Positions 15,890 to 24,695 are shown, counted from the stretch's first letter. The stretch: 33,571 bases of DNA from Acidobacteriota bacterium (GCA_029862975.1 JAOTWP010000035.1:1-33571), one strand, 5' to 3'. Notes: generated by a model from the sequence alone, not told the origin. Numbers and translations are program-made.

Positions 15890-17458
15890 TCAAAGGGATC
15901 GGTGCTCTGGAGGCGCCTTGCCGAGCGTGCCGCCTGCCTTGGCCTCGTACATCGCCGCGTCCGCCAGGCGCAGCAGGGTCGCCAGCGCGTCGCCGTCGTC
16001 GGGGTAGAGGCTGACGCCGACGCTGGCTGCGACCGTGAGCTCGACGCCGTCGACCACGAAGGGCTCGCTCAGGCATCGCGGAATGTCGATCGCGATCTCG
16101 GTCGCGGCCTCGCGCGTCTCGACGTCGGTGGCCATGACGACGAACTCGTCCCCGCCGACGCGCGCCAGGGTGTCGCTCGCGCGTGTTCGGGATGTCAGCC
16201 GCTGACCGATCTGACGGAGCAGCTCGTCGCCGGCGGCGTGTCCGCTCGAATCGTTGATCGCTTTGAAGCCGTCGAGATCCAAGTAGACGAGCGCGAGCTT
16301 CTCGCCGCGTCGATCTGCCTGTGCCCTGGCTTGATCGAAGCGATCCTGCAGAAGCCGGCGATTCGGCAGAGCGGTCAGCGGGTCGTGGTACGCCTGGTGC
16401 TCGATGAGCGCCAGGGCTTCGAGCCGCTCGCTCTCCAGTCGACGACCCCGGATCTCGAGCGCGCGCTGGTAGAGGAAGGCCAGCCCGCCGAGCACGAGGA
16501 GCAGGCTCAGAGCCACGAGCTCGTGGGCCTGCCTCTCGGACGGATCGAAGAGCTCCAGCCCGTAGGCGGTGAAGTGCAGCAGCGGCACGAGCATGGCGAG
16601 CAGGATCGGCGGTCCGTCCAGCGAGGCAGCCTGCCGCGGTCGCCGGTCCGTCTCCATCCGCGGCGACTCGCCGAGGTCGCCGGCGGCGATGCCGGCGCGC
16701 CCCGTCAGGACCAGCAAGACCAGGGGGAGGAACCACGGCAGATCCCAGGGAGTGCCCGGGTCGAGCCAGGGGAGGATCTCCATCCACAGGAGCGCTTCCA
16801 CCGCGTCCAGGACGAGCCAGCTGATGCAGGTGGCAAGCAGCCAGCCGTAGATGTGGCGCCACCGTCGATCCGTCGATTGGGAGAAGGCTCGCAGGGCGCG
16901 ATGGACGAGATAGAGGTCGAGCAGGAGGTACAGGGTGAGCGACGGGATGGCGGTCCAGTAGGCGTCCGGATCGAGCGTCGCCGGGACGACGACGACATAC
17001 GTCAGCAGCCCGAAGGCGAAGACCACGGTTCCCACACGGCGCAAGACGGGCAGGGCGCTCGGAGGATCGCCCTCCAGCCGAAGATGGGGCTGGACGTCGA
17101 GGGCGAGGACCATGAAGAGGTAGAGCCCGACGTAGAGAAGCTCGTCCAGCAGCGACAAGGCGACGCTGAGGTCCTCCCGGGTGTATGTGGCCATCAGGAG
17201 AGCCTGCTGACCGATCCAGCACGCCGCGGCCGCGGTCATCGAATTCCAGAATCGTCGCTCGCCCTCCTCCGCGCCGGCCAGGCGCCGACGGAAGGTCCAG
17301 ATGGCAAGCAGGAGGAAGGGCGTCGCGGTGCAGGTCTCGCTGTAGGCGGCTCGCAGCTCGGGAGGGAGCGTCGGCACCACGAGCGGCAGTCCGAGGACGG
17401 CCACCATCGCGGCCGTCAAGCGAACGACCGGGTCGCGCAGCGAGAGGTGCCGAATCAC
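15890..17458 (-). CDS. multi-pass membrane diguanylate cyclase (GGDEF)
   Basis: A 522-residue protein. The chosen start is the GTG at 17458 (MIRHLSLRDPVVRL), because the first membrane helix begins about 8 residues later; the frame continues open upstream but only as the shadow of the antiporter gene. About nine hydrophobic segments fill residues 10-340, forming an unclassified membrane sensor. A short coiled segment then leads to the GGDEF domain (about 365-515): HDPLTALPNRRLL, YLDLDGFKAIND, the inhibitory RASD (I-site RxxD), and intact GGDEF at 435-439. It should make cyclic di-GMP and be product-inhibited. No EAL domain is present. It diverges from the antiporter gene with 123 bp between starts. 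Confidence 0.9.
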   Translation of the reverse strand: MIRHLSLRDPVVRLTAAMVAVLGLPLVVPTLPPELRAAYSETCTATPFLLLAIWTFRRRLAGAEEGERRFWNSMTAAAACWIGQQALLMATYTREDLSVALSLLDELLYVGLYLFMVLALDVQPHLRLEGDPPSALPVLRRVGTVVFAFGLLTYVVVVPATLDPDAYWTAIPSLTLYLLLDLYLVHRALRAFSQSTDRRWRHIYGWLLATCISWLVLDAVEALLWMEILPWLDPGTPWDLPWFLPLVLLVLTGRAGIAAGDLGESPRMETDRRPRQAASLDGPPILLAMLVPLLHFTAYGLELFDPSERQAHELVALSLLLVLGGLAFLYQRALEIRGRRLESERLEALALIEHQAYHDPLTALPNRRLLQDRFDQARAQADRRGEKLALVYLDLDGFKAINDSSGHAAGDELLRQIGQRLTSRTRASDTLARVGGDEFVVMATDVETREAATEIAIDIPRCLSEPFVVDGVELTVAASVGVSLYPDDGDALATLLRLADAAMYEAKAGGTLGKAPPEHRSL

Positions 17459-17581
17459 CGGCCCGAGCTTACAGTCAGTGCCCGGAAGAAGGCAGGCCAG
17501 AGGCGACTGGGCGCCTCGTCGTCGTTCGGGCCGCGCCCCCAGCCGATATGCTGGCGAACGGAGCCGCCGAGGCGAGCCGCC

Positions 17582-19561
17582 ATGACCTTCGTCCCCGTCC
17601 TGCAGGAGCTCGTCGTTCTTCTCGGAGCGGCGGTGGTCGTCATCGTGCTCAGCCGCAAGGTGCGGCTGCCGCCGGTCGTCGGGTTCCTGGCGACCGGCAT
17701 GGCCGTCGGGCCGTCCGGCCTCGGCTGGATCGACCACTCCCAGCACATCGAGGCGTTCGCCGAGATCGGCATCGTCCTGCTGCTCTTCGGAATCGGTCTC
17801 GAGGTGTCCACTCCGCGGTTGCGGAAGCTGGGCCGGCTGCTGGTCGTCGGCGGCAGCCTGCAGGTCGCGCTCACGGTGGCGGTCGTGGCGCTCGTTGCCT
17901 GGGCCTTCGACGCCGGGCCCGCGGCGGCGCTCTTCTACGGCTTCGTCGCCGCCCTGAGCAGCACCGCGATCGTGCTCAAGAGGTACGTCGAGCGCCGCGA
18001 GCTCGACGCTCCGCACGCCCGGGTCGCGACCGGCATCCTGCTCTTCCAGGACCTGCTCATCGTGCCTCTGCTGCTCATCGTTCCGGTGCTCGGGGGAGCC
18101 GGGGAGGCGTCGGCGCTCGTTCTGGCCCTGCGGCTGGGCGGCGGCATGCTGGTCGTCGCCCTCGCCTTCGTCGTGGGGCGCTTCGTCGTGCCCGCAGGTC
18201 TCCAGGTGCTGGCCGAGACCGGGGTGCGTGAGCTGCTGCTGCTGGCCGCGCTCTCCGCCTGCTTCGGCGGGGCGCTGCTCACCGAGCGGCTGGGGTTCTC
18301 GATGGCGCTGGGCGCTTTCCTCGCCGGCGTCCTGATCGCCGACTCGCAGTTCCAGCACCACGTGCTGGCAGAGACCGGTCCGCTGCGCGACGTCTTCAAC
18401 AGCCTCTTCTTCGTCTCGGTGGGGATGCTCGTGCACTGGGAGGTCGTCCTCGAGCATCCCGGCCCGATCGTGGGTCTCTCCGTAGGCGTCATGGCGCTCA
18501 AGGCTGCGATCCTGGTGCCGGTGGTCGCCGTGCTGGGCTTTCCGACCGTCACGCGCCTGGGGGTGGCGCTGGCACTGGCGCAGATCGGCGAGCTCTCGTT
18601 CCTGCTCGCCCATGCGGGCCATCGCTACGGACTCGTCGACGACGCCCGCTACGAGCTCGTCGTGGCGTCGATCGTGCTGACGATGCTGCTCACGCCCGCG
18701 CTGATCGCTCTCCACCCGTGGCTGGCCGCCAGGCTCGCGCGGTCGCGGGCGGCCGGCAGCGAAGAGGTCGTGCCGGCGGACACGATCCTCATCGCCGGGT
18801 TCGGCTTCGTCGGCCGGCAGCTCGCCAGGGTCCTGGCCTCGGCGCGAGCCGGGTATCGGATCGTCGACCTCGATCCGCGCCGGGTGCGAGAGGCGCGGGC
18901 CAGCGGTGAGCCGGTGATCTTCGGCGACGCCACCCGCCCCGACATCCAGCGCGACTGCGGCGTGCCGACCGCGCGCGCGTGCGTCTTTCTGCTCTCCGAC
19001 CCGCAGGCGCAGCAACAGGCCGTGCGCGTGGCGCGGGCCCTCGCGCCCTCCGTGCCGATCCTCGCCCGCGCGGGGCGCCGGGACGAGATCGCGGCCCTGC
19101 TGGCGGCGGGAGCGGACCAGGTGGTGGTGGACGAGCTCGAGGCGGCCGTCGAGACGGTGACCGCGATGCTGCATCGCCTGCACGTGCCCGGCAACGTGAT
19201 CCGCGCCGAGGGGCGGCTGCTGCGCGCCGACAGCTACGAGCTCTTGCGCAGCACGCGCCCCGCTCCCCTGTCGGACCTCATGGTCCGCGCGCTGGCGCAG
19301 AGCTGTACCGAGACCTTTCTGCTCGGGGCGGAGCATCTGCGCCGCGGTCGGAGTCTCGGGGAGCTCGAGCTGCGCACCCGCACCGGAGCGACGGTGATCG
19401 CCGTCGTGCGCGGCGAGCGCTCGCTTCCCAACCCCGGCGCCGGTCTGCAGCTCGAAGAAGGAGACGTGCTCGTCCTGCTCGGCGGCCACGCGGCGATCGA
19501 GGCGGCCTCACGCTACCTCGAGGCCGGGGCCGAGGACGCGGAGCGGCCGACCGAGGGCTAG
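17582..19561 (+). CDS. CPA2-family cation:proton antiporter with RCK (TrkA) domains
   Basis: A 659-residue protein of the KefB/KefC/YbaL type. Residues 1-390 hold about twelve membrane helices with family motifs (LPPVVGFLATGMAVGPSGLG, LLLFGIGLE, SSTAIVLK, FQDLLIVPLL, GAFLAGVLIA). The nucleotide-binding TrkA-N domain starts near 399: ILIAGFGFVGRQL gives G406-x-G408-x2-G411, followed by an acidic strand end (IVDLDPRRV) and GDATRPDI. A TrkA-C domain occupies about 570-650 (GRSLGELELRTRTG, LEEGDVLVLLGG). Such proteins exchange K+ or Na+ for protons at the inner membrane, gated by nucleotide binding. The length is typical. Which ion it moves cannot be told. Confidence 0.93.
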   Translation: MTFVPVLQELVVLLGAAVVVIVLSRKVRLPPVVGFLATGMAVGPSGLGWIDHSQHIEAFAEIGIVLLLFGIGLEVSTPRLRKLGRLLVVGGSLQVALTVAVVALVAWAFDAGPAAALFYGFVAALSSTAIVLKRYVERRELDAPHARVATGILLFQDLLIVPLLLIVPVLGGAGEASALVLALRLGGGMLVVALAFVVGRFVVPAGLQVLAETGVRELLLLAALSACFGGALLTERLGFSMALGAFLAGVLIADSQFQHHVLAETGPLRDVFNSLFFVSVGMLVHWEVVLEHPGPIVGLSVGVMALKAAILVPVVAVLGFPTVTRLGVALALAQIGELSFLLAHAGHRYGLVDDARYELVVASIVLTMLLTPALIALHPWLAARLARSRAAGSEEVVPADTILIAGFGFVGRQLARVLASARAGYRIVDLDPRRVREARASGEPVIFGDATRPDIQRDCGVPTARACVFLLSDPQAQQQAVRVARALAPSVPILARAGRRDEIAALLAAGADQVVVDELEAAVETVTAMLHRLHVPGNVIRAEGRLLRADSYELLRSTRPAPLSDLMVRALAQSCTETFLLGAEHLRRGRSLGELELRTRTGATVIAVVRGERSLPNPGAGLQLEEGDVLVLLGGHAAIEAASRYLEAGAEDAERPTEG

Positions 19562-19758
19562 CTCGCGACCCGCCGAGCCGCTTCTCTCCCGCACCGAGGC
19601 TCTGCGGGAAGCCGAAGACCTGCTGACGCAGTTTCTGGCCGCGGCCGACGAAGCGCACGAGCGCAATCCCGCCCCTCTCTCGCGCGCTCCGGTCCAGTCA
19701 GTGCCTCTGCCGAGTAACCATCGAGGCCTCCGATGCGCCTCTTCTCATAGGGCCGGGG

Positions 19759-19792
19759 GGCATCCCCCGCCTGCAGGCATCCCCCGCCTGCA
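19759..19792. repeat. tandem 17-bp direct repeat
   Basis: GGCATCCCCCGCCTGCA occurs twice back to back (19759-19775 and 19776-19792) in the 322-bp gap 19562-19883, upstream of the lipoprotein gene. Nothing else definite is in the gap. An open plus-strand frame across 19575-19700 has coding-like composition (helical, Glu/Ala-rich) but no start codon and no recognised family. Confidence 0.7.
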
Positions 19793-19883
19793 CCACCGGG
19801 CCTCGGCGAGGATCCCGGGAGGACGGTCCGACCGCGGGCCGCGCGAGGCCGCCAACCACCCGCAGAGGGTAAGGAGGCATGCC

Positions 19884-20372
19884 GTGATCCGTCTACAGAA
19901 AGCCGCGTGGGTCGTGCTCGCCCTGGGCGCGGCGCTGCTCGTCGCCGGCTGTGACGACCCCAACGAGTCCGCCGTGCCGGACGAGGTCGACTTCCGCAAC
20001 GCCGACGTCACCTACGACGGCTCGCAGATCGTCACCGACATCGAGTTCTACGCTCCCTTCACCGCCGGCGAGTTCTTCTATTACTTCGACACCGCGGGAC
20101 TCGGGTGCGCCAACTTCCTGGTCAAGTGTCGCGCGGGTGACTTCGTCGTGCTCGGCACGGCGCCCGACACCCCCTGCAGCGGGCTCCACAACGTCTCCAA
20201 GTACACCGGCACCCCGCAGCTCTCCGGCACGAGCTATCGGCTGGCGTTCCCGCAGAGCGCTCTCGACGTGCCGCCGGCCAGCGAGTTCCACCTGCGCTAC
20301 TGGTTCTTCGAGATGGGCTCCGGCGATCGGATGCCAGACACCGGCGACGAGGACCTGGTCTACGTGAGGTAA
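19884..20372 (+). CDS. small lipoprotein of unknown function
   Basis: A 162-residue protein. The start is the GTG at 19884, set by AAGGAGG six nt upstream (19871-19877); the open frame extends further 5' but is not protein-like. The signal peptide is VIRLQKAAWVVLALGAALL followed by the lipobox VAGC, so the mature chain begins CDDPNES. The rest is beta-rich, with aromatic clusters (GEFFYYFDTAG, FHLRYWFFEMG) and four Cys residues in the mature chain after the lipid Cys region or nearby. No family recognised. Asp at positions +2 and +3 after the Cys could favour inner-membrane retention in enterobacterial rules, which may not apply here. Confidence 0.75.
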   Translation: MIRLQKAAWVVLALGAALLVAGCDDPNESAVPDEVDFRNADVTYDGSQIVTDIEFYAPFTAGEFFYYFDTAGLGCANFLVKCRAGDFVVLGTAPDTPCSGLHNVSKYTGTPQLSGTSYRLAFPQSALDVPPASEFHLRYWFFEMGSGDRMPDTGDEDLVYVR

Positions 20373-20432
20373 GAGCCTCTTGTCCTCGGCCTTCGCCGGC
20401 CGCCCTCGGCGCTCGTCTCGACCCGGAGTGAC

Positions 20433-20618
20433 TCACGAGACGACCCGCTCGCCGCAGCGCTCGTTCCGGAGCCGCTCGGGATAGCAGCGGATCAGCTCGT
20501 AGGAGCGCTGGATGTCCGGCGTGAACGGACGATCGCGGTCGACGTAGTCCACGACGCCGCGATAGGCCTCGTAGAGCTCGCCGGTCGCCCGACCGAGCTG
20601 GAGGTCGCGGACCCATGT
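20433..20618 (-). pseudogene. C-terminal remnant of an aromatic amino-acid ammonia-lyase-like gene
   Basis: This lies in the 334-bp gap 20373-20706. The minus-strand frame ending at 20433 encodes LGRATGELYEAYRGVVDYV followed by DRDRPFTPDIQRSYELIR, which matches in pattern the very C-terminus of histidine/phenylalanine ammonia-lyases (LGxGTxxxYExxR...DRPLxPDI...ELI). The catalytic MIO-forming part (about 450 residues upstream) is absent; the frame runs instead into the 5' end of the divergent SIMPL gene. I read it as a decayed gene end. The family match is from pattern memory only. Confidence 0.5.
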
Positions 20619-20706
20619 CGTCGAATCTCGGCCGCTTCCCGGGACCCATCCGGCGCGCCTGCGCTCCGCTGGCTGTAGTAGTGTCCTGCAGGGGAGGGCG
20701 AGAACG

Positions 20707-21426
20707 TTGACCACGCAGAGCACAGCCTCGACGAGCGTCGTTCTGGCCGCCGTGGTCGTGGGCGCCGGCCTGGCGCTGGGCGGCTACTTCGTCGGCGACG
20801 GGCTCTATGCGGCGCGGGCCAGCGAGCGCTACGTCACGGTCAAGGGACTGGCGGAGCGGGAGGTGCCGGCGAATCTGGCGATGTGGCCGCTCGTGTTCAC
20901 CACGGCGGCCGACGATCTGGACGCCCTGCAGGCGGAGGTCGACGCCAACGTCGAGCGAATCGAGGGCTTCTTGAGGCCCGAGTTCGCCCCCGAGGAGCTG
21001 ACGCTCTCGGTGCCGCGGATCACGGACAACTGGGCGCAGAGCAGCGCCGGCATGAGACCGGCGTTCCGCTACGCGGCCGAGGTCACGCTGACGCTGCGCA
21101 CCTCCAAGGTCGGCGCGGTGCTGGCGGCGATGGCGCGCTCCGGGGAGCTGGTCAAGGCGGGCGTGCCGCTGATCCGCAGCTACGAGTACCAGCCCGAGTT
21201 CCTGTTCACCGACCTCGAGCGCATCAAGCCCGAGATGATCGCCGAGGCGACCCGTGACGCGCGCCGCGCCGCGGAGCAGTTCGCCCAGGACTCGGCGAGC
21301 GCGGTGGGGGCGATCCGCAACGCCCAGCAGGGCTACTTCTCGATCGACGACCGCGACCGCTTCTCGCCGGAGCACAAGAAGGTCCGCGTCGTCACCACGG
21401 TGCAGTACTTCCTGGTCGACGACTAG
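20707..21426 (+). CDS. SIMPL-domain (DUF541) envelope protein
   Basis: A 239-residue protein starting at TTG 20707, supported by GGAGGG eight nt upstream and the immediately following helix. An N-terminal membrane anchor or uncleaved signal (residues about 9-31) is followed by a SIMPL domain: RYVTVKGLAEREVPANLAMW, a long helix with FTTAADDLDALQAEV, the central EVTLTLRT strand, and the C-terminal helix with ATRDARRAAEQFA. SIMPL proteins are periplasmic or surface oligomers of poorly known role, some linked to oxidative stress. It sits alone between an ammonia-lyase stub and the convergent rhomboid gene. Confidence 0.85.
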   Translation: MTTQSTASTSVVLAAVVVGAGLALGGYFVGDGLYAARASERYVTVKGLAEREVPANLAMWPLVFTTAADDLDALQAEVDANVERIEGFLRPEFAPEELTLSVPRITDNWAQSSAGMRPAFRYAAEVTLTLRTSKVGAVLAAMARSGELVKAGVPLIRSYEYQPEFLFTDLERIKPEMIAEATRDARRAAEQFAQDSASAVGAIRNAQQGYFSIDDRDRFSPEHKKVRVVTTVQYFLVDD

Positions 21427-21473
21427 GGCGTCGGCTCGGCGACCCACCGGACGGGGCGGCGCGGGCTGCGCCG

Positions 21474-22235
21474 CTAGGGCCAGCGGAAGGTGCGTCCCGA
21501 CGGGCGGCCGGCGGCCCGCCGGTGGGCGCCGGCGAGGCGGCGCTGCTCGAAGAGCTTGATGAGCGCCACACCGGCGACGAAGCCGCCGACGTGGGCCCAG
21601 AAGGCCACCCCCCCGCCGGCGGCGCCGCCGGTGGCGATGCCCGAGAAGAGCTGGATCGCGAACCACTCGGCGAGGACGATCCAGGCCGGCAGGGCGAAGA
21701 CCCGCACGAAGACGAACAGGATGAACAGCGTTTCGACGCGCACCCGCGGATAGAGCACCAGGTACGCGCCCATCACGCCGCTGATCGCCCCGGAGGCGCC
21801 GACCGTCGGCACGGCGCTGCCCGGCGCGCTGGCCACGTGGACCGCCGCCGCGGCGACGCCGCAGGCGAGATAGAAGGCGACGAACCGGGCGTGGCCCATC
21901 GAGTCCTCGATGTTGTTGCCGAAGATCCACAGGAACCACATGTTGCCGAGCAGGTGCATCCAGCTGCCGTGGAGGAACATCGAGGTCAGCACGGTCGACC
22001 AGCCGAGGCCGCCGACCTCGCAGACCAGCCCCGGGCCGAGCTCGAGCAGGTCGCCGCGGCCGAGCGCGCCCACGATGTCCGCCGGAATCGCGCCGAAGGT
22101 GCACAGGGAGCGCAGGAAGGCCTCGCCGGCCCCCGCCCGCTGGACGAGCAGCCAGGCCGCCACGTTGGCGACGACCAGGGCGACCGTGACCACCGGAGCC
22201 AGCCGGGTCGGGTTGTGATCGCGCAGCGGGAACAT
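21474..22235 (-). CDS. rhomboid-family intramembrane serine protease
   Basis: A 253-residue protein with six to seven membrane helices. Rhomboid hallmarks are present: FLHGSWMHLLGNMWFLWIFG (HxxxxHxxxN in helix 2), GASGAISG with catalytic Ser148, and FWAHVGGFVAG with catalytic His215. It cleaves transmembrane segments of client proteins within the inner membrane. A loop of about 40 residues lies between helices 1 and 2 (CTFGAIPADI...LLELGP), typical of the family. The C-terminus is short and basic. No client is evident nearby; the many single-pass proteins in this window are possible candidates, without evidence. Confidence 0.93.
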   Translation of the reverse strand: MFPLRDHNPTRLAPVVTVALVVANVAAWLLVQRAGAGEAFLRSLCTFGAIPADIVGALGRGDLLELGPGLVCEVGGLGWSTVLTSMFLHGSWMHLLGNMWFLWIFGNNIEDSMGHARFVAFYLACGVAAAAVHVASAPGSAVPTVGASGAISGVMGAYLVLYPRVRVETLFILFVFVRVFALPAWIVLAEWFAIQLFSGIATGGAAGGGVAFWAHVGGFVAGVALIKLFEQRRLAGAHRRAAGRPSGRTFRWP

Positions 22236-22374
22236 GGCGATCTAGTCTACGCGGCCCGCAGACGGCGACGGGCACGAGCAAGCCCAGGGACGACTGGCGG
22301 ATCCGTACCTGTCCCTCCCTGCCCTCGTTTCCCGCCTGGATCCCGCCCGAAACCAGCCCGCCCGGAAACCATGG

Positions 22375-22484
22375 GGCCTCTCTTGGGGCGGCATCACGGG
22401 GCCGGGCTCGCGCTCTCCGCAAGGTTCTTGATGGTAGGGTGTAGCGTAGCCACCAGCCGAAACGCAAGAGGCCTCTCTTGGGGC
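22375..22484. repeat. two direct copies of a 15-bp sequence upstream of a membrane-protein gene
   Basis: GGCCTCTCTTGGGGC occurs at 22375-22389 and 22470-22484, 95 bp apart, in the 302-bp divergent region 22236-22537. Direct copies in a promoter region could be binding sites; they could also mark a small duplication. A weak repeat-family-B-like fragment (ACCTGTCCCTCCC) lies near 22308. Nothing else is recognised in this gap. Confidence 0.45.
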
Positions 22485-22537
22485 CCACCCGGCCCGAAAG
22501 GCGCGTTTCGGCGGGCAATCTCCCGAGAGGAGTCGCC

Positions 22538-22930
22538 ATGACCAGTGATTTCGATGCCGCGAAGCTGGCGACGGCGTACCGGCGCCTCGTCCTCTGGTTC
22601 GGGGCGCAGCTCGTCTTGAGCGTCCTGTTGTTGGTCCTAGCGTCGCTGCCGGGGGGGGGTCCCGTTGCCGGCCTGATCGGCGTTCTTGCCTACTTGGCGA
22701 ACCTCGCCATCATCGCCGGGCTCGTGTACTACGCCTACCGGACGGCGCTCGCCCTCGGGTCGTCCGTGGGGTGGGTCTGGGGCGTCGCGATGTTGGTGCC
22801 GCTTCTCAACGTCGTGACCCTTCTGATCCTCAGCGCCAAGGCGACTCGCGCCTGCCGCGCTCACGGAGTGCCGGTCGGCTTCTTGGGACCGAAGATCGCT
22901 GCCGATGCCACCCGCGGCGAGCACGGATAG
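22538..22930 (+). CDS. small multi-pass membrane protein
   Basis: A 130-residue protein with GAGAGGAG before the ATG. Three or four hydrophobic segments (about residues 16-38, 44-73 and 77-100) are followed by a short polar tail with CRAHGVPVGFLGPKI. The pattern is of small uncharacterised bacterial membrane proteins in which the tail lies in the cytoplasm. No enzymatic motif is visible. A GC hairpin follows 42 bp after the stop. Confidence 0.75.
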   Translation: MTSDFDAAKLATAYRRLVLWFGAQLVLSVLLLVLASLPGGGPVAGLIGVLAYLANLAIIAGLVYYAYRTALALGSSVGWVWGVAMLVPLLNVVTLLILSAKATRACRAHGVPVGFLGPKIAADATRGEHG

Positions 22931-22971
22931 GGTTTCGCTTCCCGGCGTCGCAGCAACGGGCCCCCTTTGAG

Positions 22972-22990
22972 GCCTCCCCCGGGCGGAGGC
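22972..22990 (+). terminator. GC hairpin after membrane-protein gene
   Basis: GCCTCC-CCCGGGC-GGAGGC forms a 6-bp stem 42 bp after the stop of the 130-residue membrane protein. No T-run follows. It lies in the gap before the convergent 55-residue gene and could serve either direction. Confidence 0.35.
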
Positions 22991-23144
22991 GGGGCGCCGG
23001 TCTGCGCGGTCAGGACGCCGGCCGCGGCTGTGATCGCCAGGACAACCGATAGCCGACGATCAGCACGACGACAGAACGGGACCACTCGTCCCGCCGCAGG
23101 CTCGTCCTCCGCGCGAGGCCCTCGCCCGCCGAGAGGGTGGCACT

Positions 23145-23312
23145 CTAGCGGCGGCCGCCAGCCTCACGCGCTCGACCCTTGACCAACAGCACGACGCCGA
23201 TCACGACGAAGAAGGCGCCGCTGTACAGCGCGCGAGCGCCGTCGGCCATGACGAACACGACGACGGAGAGAACGAAACTCACCAGTGCCAGCACGACCGG
23301 CAGCTTTCGCAT
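23145..23312 (-). CDS. 55-residue two-helix membrane protein
   Basis: ATG at 23312 is preceded by an AGGGGG ribosome site 5 nt upstream and opens a 55-residue frame to TAG at 23145. The protein begins MRKLPVVLALVSFVLS, continues through an Ala/Gly turn (VMADGARALYSG), then a second hydrophobic helix AFFVVIGVVLLV, and ends in a basic tail (KGRAREAGGRR). The positive-inside rule puts both ends in the cytoplasm. No family recognised. It is shorter than many gene finders accept, but ribosome site, composition and two clean helices support it. It is divergent from the DUF6632-like gene. Confidence 0.65.
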   Translation of the reverse strand: MRKLPVVLALVSFVLSVVVFVMADGARALYSGAFFVVIGVVLLVKGRAREAGGRR

Positions 23313-23510
23313 GGTAGCCCCCTACTTGCACGTCCTCCACCGCCGGATTCTAACGCCGCTGCCCACACGCCGCGAGCACGTTCGCCGATCTGACCTCCAC
23401 TACAGACCTCCACTACAGGGCTTTCCATCTTGCATCTTGCAGGCCTGGCACCCGGCTCGCATAGGAGTATCATTCGCGCAACCACCCTCGATCAATCAAG
23501 GAGGCAGGTG

Positions 23511-23882
23511 ATGGAAGCTGCGTCGCGGGAGAAGTACCTGAAGCTGGCGTTGGTCGTCTTCGGAATCGTGTTCCTCGTAGGCCTGCTGCCGATGACCATG
23601 CTGTTCCCCGGCGGCTGGATGTGGGAGCCGCGGCAGAGCGAGTACGAGCAGATGATCCTCGGCATCTACGCCGTCCTCGGGATCTTCCTGCTCCTCGCCG
23701 CCCGCAGCCCTGCACAGCACAAGAGCCTGATCGCCTTCGCCGCCTGGTCGAGCCTGGTGCACGGCGGGATCATGCTCGTCCAGGCCCTGCGCGACAGCTC
23801 CGAGCACGCCAACCTCTACGGCGACATCCCGGCGCTGATCCTGGTCGGCGTGATCTTCCTCTGGCTCGCCCCGAGGAACTAG
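23511..23882 (+). CDS. four-helix membrane protein, DUF6632-like
   Basis: A 123-residue protein with AAGGAGG six nt before the ATG. It has an N-terminal REKYLKLALVVFG segment, then a helix to about residue 30, MLFPGGWMWEPRQSEYEQMI, and three more hydrophobic segments ending in LAPRN. This layout (REKYLK start, Pro-Gly-Trp loop, about 120 residues, four helices) fits the uncharacterised DUF6632 family as I remember it. Function unknown. It stands alone. Confidence 0.75.
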   Translation: MEAASREKYLKLALVVFGIVFLVGLLPMTMLFPGGWMWEPRQSEYEQMILGIYAVLGIFLLLAARSPAQHKSLIAFAAWSSLVHGGIMLVQALRDSSEHANLYGDIPALILVGVIFLWLAPRN

Positions 23883-23940
23883 CCGCGCCGGACAGGCCGC
23901 GCGTGCCGGCGGACGACCTGCACCTCGGACCGAGAGGGGC

Positions 23941-24423
23941 TCAGGGAGAAGACGCCTCGCGACACCAGGCCGCCACCGGCTCGCCGTCGAAGATGTTGTA
24001 GTCCTCGCCGCCACCGCCGCCCGCGACGGTGGAGAAGGTCCCGCGCTCGACTCCGAGGAAAGCCGACTGCACGGCCACGTCGAGAAAGCCCCCCGAAGAG
24101 GTCTCCAAGGTGATCCGGCAGATCCAGCTCCACCCGCCGAAGGCGCTCATCGGCTCGGAGCGTGGCCTCATCTTCTCGAGCGCCGCCAGAAGGCCGCCCC
24201 ACTCGCCGGGGCCAATCGGCGACGGCTCCTCGCAGTTCATCCAGCACATCCGTACCGCGCGGACGTCGGCGACCTCCAGCCCATCCAGGTAGACCTCCAC
24301 GCCGGCGGTGCTCCTCTGCGGCCTTCGGCACCCGAGCCAGCCGCAGCAGGCGAGCACCATGACCGCGACGACCAGGAACTCCCTGCCTCGCTCGAAACGC
24401 GCGGTCTGTCGGCGTGGTCTCAC
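23941..24423 (-). CDS. putative lipoprotein of unknown function
   Basis: A 160-residue protein using GTG at 24423. The N-terminus is Arg-rich (MRPRRQTARFERGREF), then a hydrophobic core LVVAVMVLACCGWLGC that offers two lipobox-like cysteines (VLAC or WLGC). The mature chain has further Cys residues in MCWMNCEEP and WICRITL and ends with GGGGGEDYNIFDGEPVAAWC. No family recognised. There is no clear Shine-Dalgarno site before the GTG, so the start is uncertain; the frame stays open further upstream but is low in protein character there. Confidence 0.6.
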   Translation of the reverse strand: MRPRRQTARFERGREFLVVAVMVLACCGWLGCRRPQRSTAGVEVYLDGLEVADVRAVRMCWMNCEEPSPIGPGEWGGLLAALEKMRPRSEPMSAFGGWSWICRITLETSSGGFLDVAVQSAFLGVERGTFSTVAGGGGGEDYNIFDGEPVAAWCREASSP

Positions 24424-24695
24424 TCCGGCGCGAGCATAGCTCGACCCGCGTCCCGACCCCGGCCTCCATGAGCCAACGAACCCCGGCACGCCTCCTGCGA
24501 ACCCAGTGTCCACTTGGGAAGGAGCAGGGGGCGGGAGCTCGGTGAGGCGCCGTTCCTTGTTTCTGGTCGTCGAAAAGGTCCAGGTTGGACGTGTCCGCCT
24601 CAAGCCGCCGGCGCGGACACGAAGCACTCGTCCGAGGTGGGCTCTTGGGGAGGAATGAGTAATCCTTCACCGGACTCCCTCTTCTCTCGATTTGA

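Noticed and set aside
15902..17581. Plus-strand extension upstream of the antiporter, antisense to the GGDEF gene
   Set aside because: The antiporter family starts at the ATG at 17582; the extension is Arg/Glu/Gln-rich and unlike a protein domain, and the GGDEF motifs lie on the other strand.
17459..19489. Minus-strand extension of the GGDEF frame across the antiporter gene
   Set aside because: His/Gln/Glu-rich shadow of a well-defined antiporter; GTG at 17458 gives a normal membrane GGDEF protein.
19575..19700. Plus-strand helical open frame before the lipoprotein gene
   Set aside because: No start codon or ribosome site; it runs into the lipoprotein frame only because stops are rare. The lipoprotein start is fixed by AAGGAGG.
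22861..23085. Minus-strand frame with a signal-peptide-like stretch (LSVVLAITAAAGVL)
   Set aside because: The remainder is Pro/Gly/Arg-rich and overlaps the 130-residue membrane protein in antisense; no ribosome site seen.
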